A stretch of 12,268 bases of DNA from JBDRMV01 sp043811795 (GTDB taxonomy: Bacteria > CG03): positions 1 through 12,268 of the forward strand of contig JBDRMV010000024.1 of assembly GCA_043811795.1 (NCBI GenBank). Reading direction: 5' to 3'. Below are positions 1 through 5,729 of the stretch, in pieces. The notes beneath the pieces were generated by a model. That model ran no database searches and was not told the origin of the DNA. It saw only the letters and a program-made list of their open reading frames with translations. The position numbers were made by a program, and so were the translations under genes. The number at the start of each line of letters is the position of its first letter. The stretch's first letter is position 1.

Positions 1-206
1 CCCGGAAGAATTTTGCGTGGATGCACGACACTTATCTTTTTCTTGATATCCACGACCCGCTCTTCCGGCATTATCACCTGTTTGATTTTAGATGCCTGGC
101 CGGGAGCGCTGTCCGCAATTTTGTTTTCTATCGCGCGGACCACTTTTTTCTCGGATCCGACAAGTGTCTGAACAACGTAAAATTTATATTCTTCGTCCGT
201 TTCCAT
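1..206 (-). CDS. nusG: Transcription termination/antitermination factor NusG, N-terminal part (runs off the left edge)
   Basis: Only the first 68 codons are present; the gene continues beyond base 1. The product begins METDEEYKFYVVQTLVGSEK and later has the segment MPEERVVDIKKK...HPRKILPG. This is the normal order of the NusG N-terminal (NGN) domain: a short aromatic/valine beta strand, a GxEKKV helix, then the PxEEVVEIK strand before the K-x-x-x-PG turn. NusG binds RNA polymerase and couples it to Rho or to the ribosome. The ATG at 206 follows AAGGA with a 5-base gap, and an in-frame TAA lies 15 bases upstream, so the start is well fixed. It lies directly downstream of secE, the classic secE-nusG order. 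The C-terminal KOW domain is not in the window. Confidence 0.93.
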   Translation of the reverse strand, partial: METDEEYKFYVVQTLVGSEKKVVRAIENKIADSAPGQASKIKQVIMPEERVVDIKKKISVVHPRKILP

Positions 207-295
207 TCTATTTCCTTATCCGGGCGGCGGGCGTCTTCGTCCGCCTGTGGAGGAAGGCTTGCCCCGTTGGGGGTGGCGTCCATTTTTCACCGGGT
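207..295 (-). other. GC-rich spacer between secE and nusG
   Basis: These 89 bases are richer in G and C than both neighbours and carry the nusG ribosome binding site near 212-216 (minus strand AAGGA). An ATG at 283 (minus strand) opens a frame of about 26 codons that runs over the nusG start in another frame (MDATPNGASLPPQ...). It is too short to count as coding without homologues. A small hairpin CCCC/GGGG lies near 264-275. I see no other feature. Confidence 0.4.
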
Positions 296-476
296 TCAAA
301 CAAAAACCCCGACGCCTTTCGATATCAAAAAATCAACGAGCAGGATAAAAAAGGAAACAACAAGCACCAGCACCAGCACAACGACCGTAAATCCGGCAAC
401 CGCCTTTTTTTCCCGCCCAGGAAATGTGCTTTGACTCCGCAAGAACACTCCTGAAAAACACGACCATTTTATTCAT
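296..476 (-). CDS. secE: Preprotein translocase subunit SecE, with an apparent one-base frameshift
   Basis: SecE is the small essential clamp subunit of the SecYEG channel in the inner membrane. Reading from the ATG at 476 gives MNKMVVFFRSVLAESKHISW-AGKK, the amphipathic helix and the W-x-x-K/R motif of SecE. The frame then breaks. One base further on, the other frame gives AVAGFTVVVLVLVLVVSFF and ILLVDFLISKGVGVFV followed by TGA: exactly the single transmembrane helix and short tail of SecE. The two frames join at a run of seven A (minus strand, bases 405-411); with six A the product is one 59-residue protein of normal length for the single-helix form. A GAGGGG ribosome binding site lies 9 bases before the start. 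The position just upstream of nusG supports the call. Either a base-calling or assembly error, or true disruption or slippage, explains the break. Confidence 0.85.
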
Positions 477-527
477 ACGGCAAAACCCCTCAAGAACCAC
501 AACTTTTTACATTAGGTAAAACGGTAG

Positions 528-556
528 ATATTATAAAAATCTTAAATCGGTGTCAA
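528..556 (-). promoter_or_regulatory. Sigma70-like promoter for secE-nusG
   Basis: On the minus strand a perfect TTGACA (551-556) is followed after 17 bases by TAATAT (528-533). An overlapping perfect TATAAT lies at 530-535 with a 15-base spacer. It points toward secE, whose start is about 50 bases downstream. There is no rpmG, tRNA-Trp or tuf between this promoter and secE, so it would start the secE-nusG transcript. This is a prediction from motif matching only. Confidence 0.6.
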
Positions 557-609
557 GGTGCGCTGTTGTTGTGCGCTGTTGTCAAGGCGCGCTATTGTTG
601 TGCACTGTT
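552..609. repeat. Two-copy 29-bp tandem repeat in the lhgO/secE divergent region
   Basis: Copy 1 is 552-580 and copy 2 is 581-609, differing at three positions (26 of 29 identical). Each copy starts GTCAAGG and is rich in TGTTGTTGTGC. A further GTTGTT follows copy 2. On the minus strand each copy ends in TTGAC, and with the flanking base both give TTGACA (551-556 and 580-585), so the -35 hexamer of the secE-nusG promoter is duplicated. The origin could be replication slippage. Confidence 0.8.
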
Positions 610-654
610 GTTGTTATGTCCCTGATTTTGCGACAGCCCTGGGAAATAAAAGGT

Positions 655-683
655 TTGAAAACTTGGGTTTTTTATGCTAATTT
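655..683 (+). promoter_or_regulatory. Possible promoter for lhgO
   Basis: TTGAAA (655-660) and TAATTT (678-683) are 17 bases apart, with TG at 675-676 giving an extended -10 (TGC-TAATTT). A transcript would start near 690, almost at the preferred lhgO start codon at 692, which would make the message leaderless or nearly so. The alternative start at 674 would lie upstream of this transcript start. Motif-based only. Confidence 0.35.
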
Positions 684-691
684 TTAGAAGA

Positions 692-1846
692 ATGGAAAAA
701 ATAGATATTGCAATTATCGGCGGCGGAGTAATCGGTCTTGCCTGCGCGGGCGCACTGTCAAAAGACAGCGCCAGCGTGTTTCTTTTTGAAAAAAACCCTT
801 ATCTTGGCGACGAGCAGTCGGGAAGGAATTCAGGAGTAATTCATGCGGGGATATATTATGATAAAATGCCTCTCAAAAGGAAACTCTGCGTGGAAGGCAA
901 CCGCCTCCTTTATGAATTCTGTGAGAAACACGGTGTGCCCTGCCGCAGAACAGGCAAATTGATTGTCGCAACAGACGAGGAAGAAGACCGCCGTTTGGAT
1001 TTTTATCTTGAAAGCGCAAAAAAAGCAGGGGCAGAGGGAATTAAAAAAATAACCTCAAAGGAAGTTGCGTTGCGCGAACCCAATGTCCGCGCTTACTCGG
1101 CTCTTCTGAGCCCTTCAACGGGAATTCTGGATGCGGCTTCATACGTTGACTGTCTTTCAAAAATAGCCGCGAAAAACGACGTTGAAATTATGAAAAAGAC
1201 AAAAGTAACGGGCATTAAGGCGGGAGAAAATCTATTTGCTGTGGAAATAGAAAATTCGAACGGTGAAAAAGAAACCTTTGCGGCGGAAACCGTCATAAAT
1301 GCCGCAGGCCTTTACTCCGACGAAATAGCTAAGATGATAAACCCCGTTCCCGGGTTTGAAATAATCCCCGTCAGGGGGGAGTATTATTATTTCAATACCT
1401 CAAAAAGAGCGGATATAAAAATGAACGGAACCAATGTTTATCCCGTTCAGAAACCTTATTACATAAACGGGGCAGAGCATCTCGCCATCGGGATTCACCT
1501 GACACCGGCCTTTGAACTTAATCCCGCCGGGGAAAAAGTAATAGGGAATAAAGTTCTGGTGGGCCCGACCACCTCCGCTGTCGGGTGCAAGGATGACCTG
1601 AAAACCGGCAGGAAAGGTCCTGAATACTTTTACGGGAGCGTCCGGAAATTTTTCCCCTGCTTAAAAATTGAAGATCTTCAGGCAGATTACGCCGGCATCC
1701 GCGCGAAATTAAAAGACGGCGAAGATTTTGTTATAGAGAGAGATGAAAAACATCACAACGCCGTCAACCTCATCGGGATTGATTCGCCGGGCCTCACGGC
1801 TTCTCTTGCGATAGCGAAATTTGTAAAAAACCTTCTTATTGGTTAA
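692..1846 (+). CDS. lhgO: L-2-hydroxyglutarate oxidase/dehydrogenase LhgO (FAD-dependent)
   Basis: This FAD enzyme of the DAO/GlpD-like superfamily oxidises L-2-hydroxyglutarate to 2-oxoglutarate, removing a by-product of central metabolism and passing electrons to quinone or oxygen. The 384-residue product has the N-terminal dinucleotide fold IDIAIIGGGVIGLACA (residues 4-19). It has the LhgO signature SGRNSGVIHAGIYY near 43-56, followed by KLCVEGNRLLYEFC, RTGKLIVAT and PSTGILD. The C-terminal FAD segment is IGIDSPGLTASLAIAK. Length matches the family (about 400). The ATG at 692 (MEKIDIAI) is preferred because family members start just before the GxGxxG fold; an in-frame ATG at 674 adds MLIFRR. 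Neither has a good ribosome binding site; AGAAG abuts the 692 start. No partner gene for 2-hydroxyglutarate metabolism is adjacent. Confidence 0.9.
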   Translation: MEKIDIAIIGGGVIGLACAGALSKDSASVFLFEKNPYLGDEQSGRNSGVIHAGIYYDKMPLKRKLCVEGNRLLYEFCEKHGVPCRRTGKLIVATDEEEDRRLDFYLESAKKAGAEGIKKITSKEVALREPNVRAYSALLSPSTGILDAASYVDCLSKIAAKNDVEIMKKTKVTGIKAGENLFAVEIENSNGEKETFAAETVINAAGLYSDEIAKMINPVPGFEIIPVRGEYYYFNTSKRADIKMNGTNVYPVQKPYYINGAEHLAIGIHLTPAFELNPAGEKVIGNKVLVGPTTSAVGCKDDLKTGRKGPEYFYGSVRKFFPCLKIEDLQADYAGIRAKLKDGEDFVIERDEKHHNAVNLIGIDSPGLTASLAIAKFVKNLLIG

Positions 1847-1887
1847 AATTACGCATGTCTGCATTATTCATAATGGAGGTGTTTTTG

Positions 1888-1989
1888 ATGAAAGTGTTAT
1901 TAAAGAAAAATGGGTCACTTCTATTTTTTTCTTTTTTAGCGATAAGAAAAAATAGAGGTGACCCTATTTTTCCCGGAGAATATGAATAA
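1888..1989 (+). CDS. Possible 33-codon small ORF / leader upstream of rmuC
   Basis: An ATG at 1888 follows a perfect GGAGGT (1875-1880) with an ideal 7-base gap, the best ribosome binding site in this part of the plus strand. The frame reads MKVLLKKNGSLLFFSF, then LAIRKNRGDPIFPGEYE, and stops at TAA 1987-1989, overlapping the preferred rmuC ATG (1982) by eight bases. Most of it is the inverted repeat at 1912-1964 read as codons. It could be a leader peptide coupled to rmuC, or the 5' end of an older gene or of rmuC into which the repeat inserted. I do not recognise the peptide. Confidence 0.3.
   Translation: MKVLLKKNGSLLFFSFLAIRKNRGDPIFPGEYE
1906..1971. repeat. Long AT-rich inverted repeat (REP-like hairpin A) between lhgO and rmuC
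   Basis: The arms are GGGTCACTTCTA followed by T7-CTT (from 1912) and AAG-A6 followed by TAGAGGTGACCC (1944-1964). They pair over about 21 bp with one G-U pair and one bulged T, leaving a short loop (TTTTAGCGAT region). Five A-T pairs extend it outward to 1906 and 1971. A run of T (1967-1971) after the GTGACCC arm means it might also end lhgO transcripts. The GGGTCAC/GTGACCC ends differ from the GGGGACAG-type repeats elsewhere in the window, so it is a second repeat type. Confidence 0.75.
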
Positions 1990-3190
1990 TGCAGGCATGA
2001 TTATCATTCTTTTGCTTATAAGCGTTTTGCTGGCTGTTCTTCTTGCCGGCCAGTATTATAAAAACAAGTATCTGGACAAAGAAAAAAAAGATGCCGAATG
2101 CCGGATAAAAGAAGCGAAGGATGTTTTGACCGACGCTTTTCAGAATTTGGCAAACCGCATTTTTGAGGAAAAAACCGAAAAATTCACAAAGCAGAACAGA
2201 GAAAATATCATGGAAATACTGAATCCGCTCAAAAGCGATTTAGAAAAATTCAAAAGCAAAATAGAGGAAACCGATGAAAAAAACAGAAACAGCCACGTTT
2301 CGCTGATTGAGCAGATAAAGTCTCTTGAGCGCCTCAACAAACGCATAAGCGACGAGGCATCTGACCTTGCGAAAGCGCTCAAAGGCGATGTTAAAATGCA
2401 GGGCAACTGGGGAGAAACGATTCTGGAAAGACTTCTTGAAATATCGGGCCTGACCAAAGGCATAGAATATATTTCTCAGGGAGAAGGACAGAATTTAACC
2501 GGTGAGGACGGCAATCTTCTCAAACCTGATTTTATCATAAAACTGCCGGATGACAGGCACATCATTGTGGATTCAAAGGTTTCCCTAGTCTCGTATGAAA
2601 AACTTGTAAACGCGGAAACCAATGAGGAAAAAGAAAAGTATTCCAAAGAACTCAATGTATCAGTCAGAGCGCACATCGTCAATCTTGAAAGTAAGCATTA
2701 TCAGAAGGCCAATGGTCTGAGCATGCCGGATTTTGTACTGTTGTTCATGCCCATTGAAGGTTGTTTCTCTCTTTCCGTGCAGGCGGACGGGTCGCTTTTT
2801 AATTTTGCGCTTGAAAGAAAAATCGTAATAGTCAGCCCCAGCACGCTTCATGCCACGCTTAAAACGATAGAGTATATATGGAAACAGGACAGACAGACAA
2901 AAAACGCAATCGAAATTGCCCGCCAGAGCGGCGCGCTATATGACAAATTTGTTGGATTTCTTGGTGATTTTGAAAAAATAGGCAGGCAACTCAGTACCGC
3001 GCAGAAAACTTACGAAGGCGCTCACAGGAAAATATCTTCCGGAACGGGGAACCTTATTTCCCGCGCGGAAAACATCAAAAAACTTGGCGCAGGAACGACT
3101 AAAAATATCCCGGCCCAAATACTCGCCGGTGAGGTCGAAGAAACGTCTGTGAATGATGGCGAGGCCGGGGAAACACCCGAGGAAGATTAA
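1982..3190 (+). CDS. rmuC: DNA recombination protein RmuC homologue
   Basis: The 402-residue product starts with one membrane helix (MIIILLLISVLLAVLLAG, about residues 6-23). A charged coiled-coil region (about 30-135) is followed by the RmuC domain with its nuclease-like core: KMQGNWGETILERLLE near 138-153, then PDFIIKLPDDRHIIVDSKVSL, MPDFVLLFMPIEGCF and VSPSTLHATLKTIEYIWKQ. RmuC limits DNA inversions and rearrangements in E. coli; the biochemical activity is not firmly settled. The acidic tail after about 385 is typical and variable. The start is uncertain. ATG 1982 has GGAG only 3 bases upstream; a GTG at 1958 inside the preceding hairpin would add eight residues; an ATG at 1997 also exists. 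Its 3' end converges with the small broken gene, with five bases between the stops and no clear terminator. Confidence 0.93.
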   Translation: MNNAGMIIILLLISVLLAVLLAGQYYKNKYLDKEKKDAECRIKEAKDVLTDAFQNLANRIFEEKTEKFTKQNRENIMEILNPLKSDLEKFKSKIEETDEKNRNSHVSLIEQIKSLERLNKRISDEASDLAKALKGDVKMQGNWGETILERLLEISGLTKGIEYISQGEGQNLTGEDGNLLKPDFIIKLPDDRHIIVDSKVSLVSYEKLVNAETNEEKEKYSKELNVSVRAHIVNLESKHYQKANGLSMPDFVLLFMPIEGCFSLSVQADGSLFNFALERKIVIVSPSTLHATLKTIEYIWKQDRQTKNAIEIARQSGALYDKFVGFLGDFEKIGRQLSTAQKTYEGAHRKISSGTGNLISRAENIKKLGAGTTKNIPAQILAGEVEETSVNDGEAGETPEED

Positions 3191-3195
3191 ACTTT

Positions 3196-3493
3196 TTATT
3201 CTTCTTTCTGCTCAAGTTCCACAATGTGAATTACGGCGGTCTTTGAAATAATTATCGACCTGTATCTTTTTTCAACCACGCCGTCGATAGTTGGGGACAG
3301 GTCTTGAAAAGCCCTGTCCCCTTCCATAAACAATGGCGTTTGTGAGAGGGATGAATGTCTTCTCGGGGTCGTTTATAAAATCCGACAGCCGCTTCTTGCA
3401 GCCGGAAACGGGAAGGTTCGCGATGCCCTCTATCAGACGTCCCGTTACGTCTTTTATTTCGACGGGAACTTTTTTAAAAACACCGTCTGCCAT
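3196..3493 (-). pseudogene. Small hypothetical gene downstream of gspE, split by a 40-bp palindromic insert
   Basis: From the ATG at 3493 the frame reads MADGVFKKVPVEIKDVTGRL and continues to FIPLTNAIVY (56 residues), then enters the palindrome at 3293-3321 and stops at 3272. On the far side, in the next frame, reading resumes as DGVVEKRYRSIIISKTAVIH and ends IVELEQKEE with TAA at 3196. Removing 40 bases (about 3286-3325) gives one continuous 85-residue protein with a basic, beta-rich C-terminus. It starts 16 bases after the gspE stop behind a GGGGGT ribosome binding site, so it was probably translated with gspE. I do not recognise the family with confidence; a small accessory or sensor-like beta-strand protein is only a guess. 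The truncated 73-residue product may still be made. Confidence 0.75.
3286..3328. repeat. REP/MITE-like palindrome B inside the small gene
   Basis: The core is GGGGACAGG (3293-3301) pairing with CCTGTCCCC (3313-3321), a 9-bp perfect stem with a further CTT/AAG inner pairing. The minus strand flanks read TATGGAA before and AACTAT after the core. TAT occurs at both edges of the 40-base insert, so the exact ends are ambiguous by three bases. The left flank TATGGAAGGGG is shared with palindrome D and the right flank CCCCAACTAT with palindrome C, which supports one repeat family. Confidence 0.85.
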
Positions 3494-3509
3494 ATTACCC
3501 CCGCTGGTA

Positions 3510-5678
3510 TTATTGTTCTTTTTTTAACACCCTGAACACTTCTTCGGAAGATGTTATGCCGGCTAAACATTTTTGAAGGCCGTCCTGAAACATAGGCACC
3601 AAAGTGCCGTTAGCTATAGCGGCCTTTTGTATTTCCTCGGGCGTGACGCCTTTCTTAATAACAAGTTTCCGGATTTCTTCATCGGGCATCAAAATTTCGT
3701 GTACCCCTATCCGTCCTTTGTAGCCGGTGTTATCGCATTTTTTGCAACCTACCTTTTTAAAAAGAGTGGTGCCCGGTTCAATTCCCAGACTTTCGGCCAC
3801 ATCCGCGTCCGCCTTATATTCTTCTTTACAGTCGCAGAGTCTTCTCACGAGACGCTGCGCGCAGACAATTAAAATAGAAGATGAAACAAGAAAAGGTTCT
3901 ACTCCCATATCAAAAAATCTTGTAACGGTTGTCGCGGCATCATTCGTGTGTAGTGTGGAAAGCATCAGATGTCCGGTGAGAGCGGCTTCAATGGCGACTT
4001 CCGCCGTTTCCAAATCGCGTATTTCCCCCACCATTATGACGTTCGGATCCTGCCGGAGAAAACATCTCAGAGCATCGGCAAAAGTGACGCCGATATCTTT
4101 TCGAATAGGCATTTGGTTAATTCCTTCAAGCATATATTCCACCGGATCCTCGGCGGTCTGAATATTTATGTCGGGCTTATTGATCTCGGTGATAGCCGCG
4201 TAAAGCGTCGTTGTTTTGCCGCTTCCAGTAGGCCCTACGTTCAGTATCATGCCGTATGGTTTGGCTATTGCCGCTCTGTAAAACTCCATATTTTTAGGAG
4301 AAAAGCCCATGGCCGACAGGCCCAGCATGGTGCCGGTTTTATCAAGAATACGCATACAGATTTTTTCTCCCCAAACGAGGGGCGCGATGCTGACTCTGAG
4401 TTCAATATCCGGATTACTCGCGCCGTAGTCCTTAAACTTTATTCTGCCGTCCTGCGGTTTCCTTTTTTCGGCGATGTTCAGAGCAGACATGATTTTATAC
4501 CTGGCTATGATGGCGCTGTGCGCGCTTCTCGGCAGTTTGTGGACCTGCTTGAGAACCCCGTCCATTCTTAACCGCACTATTGTCGCCTTTTCAAAGGCCT
4601 CTATGTGAATATCGCTCGCTTTCTTGTTGTATGCTTCGCGTATCAGCTGGTTGGCAAGTTTTATCACCGGCGCCGAGTTCTCGCTTTCCAGGTTTTCGTT
4701 TACCTCGACGTTTTCTTCCCCCTCATCCTTCTTTTCAAGCTGGGCGGTCATTTTCGCCGTCGCTTCATCCTCTACGGAAACGGGTTCTCCTATGCTTTCA
4801 AAATATTTTTTTACGGCATAATCGATTTCATTTCTTGAGGCAACGACCGTTTCTTTAATCTTGAACTTCGTCAGGACCTCGAAGTTCTCAATCCCTGTGT
4901 AATCAAGAGGATTTGAGCAGACGACACGGATGCTTTTACCCGGGTAAACCTTTATGGGAATCATTTTGAACTTTCTCAGGATTTCCGGAGAGATGTGGGT
5001 TTCGTCAAGAATCTGCGTGTCAATCTGGAAGTCCTCACCGAGTTCTATGTACTGTTGTTTTGTCAGGCGCGCAATATAATAGGCAAGTTCCTGGTCGGTC
5101 AGAGTGATTGAAGGGTTGAATGCCTTTTGTATGATTTTGGCGGAGTACTGGGAGACCTCCTCAAGCAGGTATGTGTCCGATTCCGTAAAAATCCCCGGAG
5201 GTATGGATTTGTTGAGGACCTGTATTGCGCCTATTACCGCCTCGTCCACCTTGAGAGGGGCCGTAATCATGGAACGGGTTTGGAACCCGGTGTCCTTATC
5301 CACGTCTCTATAAAACTCGCTGTCTTTTGTAACGTCGCTTACGGTGCGGCTCTGCCCGGTGCTTATGACTTTTCCCACAATCCCGGTGTTCAACGGAAGG
5401 GTTATTTTGAGCAGCGTTTCTCTCTTTGCCTCGTATGACTTTTGCAATGCCTCGCGCCCCTGGTAAAGTTTTGGGGAGAAGTAAACGTAACTAAACTTTA
5501 TTTTGTCTTTGTCAACGAGATAGAGAGTTATTGATTCGGCGAAAAGAGTGCTCACGATTTTTTCTATGGTAATTTTCAAAACAGTGTTGAGGACTTCGCT
5601 GGTTATTTCCTTTTTGAAAATAATTTCCCGCAGAAGCGGGGATATAATTTTGTTAAGTTGGTCTTCTATCCCTGCCAT
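3510..5678 (-). CDS. Type II secretion / type IV pilus assembly ATPase (GspE/PilB) with N-terminal GAF domain
   Basis: This 722-residue hexameric cytoplasmic ATPase drives pilin or pseudopilin assembly. A GAF sensory domain fills about residues 25-186 (TGIVGKVISTGQSRTVSDV, SMITAPLKVDEAVIGAIQVLNKS). A T2SSE_N-like region (about 195-293), an acidic linker (about 295-335) and the ATPase follow. Walker A is GPTGSGKT (482-489), the Asp box QTAEDPVEY (507-515), Walker B IMVGEIRD (548-555), and the His box TGHLMLSTLHTND (568-580). The zinc site is C615-x-C617 and C645-x-x-C648; the first pair usually has two residues between the cysteines. GAF residues N156, K157, F164 and D168 resemble most of the NKFDE motif of cyclic-nucleotide GAF domains. 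The RLGxxL motif of c-di-GMP-binding MshEN domains is absent. ATG 5678 has AAAGGT upstream. No other pilus gene is in the window, so PilB and GspE cannot be told apart. Confidence 0.93.
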   Translation of the reverse strand: MAGIEDQLNKIISPLLREIIFKKEITSEVLNTVLKITIEKIVSTLFAESITLYLVDKDKIKFSYVYFSPKLYQGREALQKSYEAKRETLLKITLPLNTGIVGKVISTGQSRTVSDVTKDSEFYRDVDKDTGFQTRSMITAPLKVDEAVIGAIQVLNKSIPPGIFTESDTYLLEEVSQYSAKIIQKAFNPSITLTDQELAYYIARLTKQQYIELGEDFQIDTQILDETHISPEILRKFKMIPIKVYPGKSIRVVCSNPLDYTGIENFEVLTKFKIKETVVASRNEIDYAVKKYFESIGEPVSVEDEATAKMTAQLEKKDEGEENVEVNENLESENSAPVIKLANQLIREAYNKKASDIHIEAFEKATIVRLRMDGVLKQVHKLPRSAHSAIIARYKIMSALNIAEKRKPQDGRIKFKDYGASNPDIELRVSIAPLVWGEKICMRILDKTGTMLGLSAMGFSPKNMEFYRAAIAKPYGMILNVGPTGSGKTTTLYAAITEINKPDINIQTAEDPVEYMLEGINQMPIRKDIGVTFADALRCFLRQDPNVIMVGEIRDLETAEVAIEAALTGHLMLSTLHTNDAATTVTRFFDMGVEPFLVSSSILIVCAQRLVRRLCDCKEEYKADADVAESLGIEPGTTLFKKVGCKKCDNTGYKGRIGVHEILMPDEEIRKLVIKKGVTPEEIQKAAIANGTLVPMFQDGLQKCLAGITSSEEVFRVLKKEQ

Positions 5679-5687
5679 ATTACCTTT

Positions 5688-5728
5688 ATAGTTGGGGATG
5701 GTTCTCCTTGAGAACCGTCCCCTACCAT
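5688..5728. repeat. REP/MITE-like palindrome C between the phosphatase gene and gspE
   Basis: The arms GGGGATGGTTCTC (5694-5706) and GAGAACCGTCCCC (5710-5722) pair over 13 bp with one G-U pair around a CTT loop. It exactly fills the gap between the stop of the lipoprotein phosphatase gene (5730) and the ribosome binding site of gspE (5682-5687). On the minus strand it ends CCCCAACTAT, as palindrome B does. A strong hairpin here could change how much of the upstream message reaches gspE. Confidence 0.85.
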
Positions 5729-5729
5729 C

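Noticed and set aside
212..283. Possible N-terminal extension of NusG from the ATG at 283 through a second frameshift
   Set aside because: The frame is open for only about 26 codons in GC-rich DNA, which is not unusual by chance, and NusG already has a good start at 206 with a ribosome binding site and an upstream in-frame stop.
21..454. Two plus-strand open frames over the left end
   Set aside because: They are antisense to nusG and secE, which are clearly recognisable on the minus strand, and have no ribosome binding site or recognisable domain.
552..609. CRISPR-like array
   Set aside because: The two copies are directly adjacent without spacers and differ at three positions; it is a simple tandem duplication.
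3293..3321. Palindrome B as a plain intrinsic terminator between rmuC and gspE
   Set aside because: It has a GC-rich stem but no T run on either side, lies inside a coding frame, and shares flanks with two other copies, so a mobile repeat explains it better.
3333..3527. Plus-strand frame opposite the small broken gene
   Set aside because: It is the shadow of the minus-strand gene, whose repaired protein and ribosome binding site make better sense.
3969..4571. Long plus-strand frame of 200 codons inside gspE
   Set aside because: It is antisense to the catalytic core of the ATPase, where codon constraint leaves few stops; no domain or start signal supports it.
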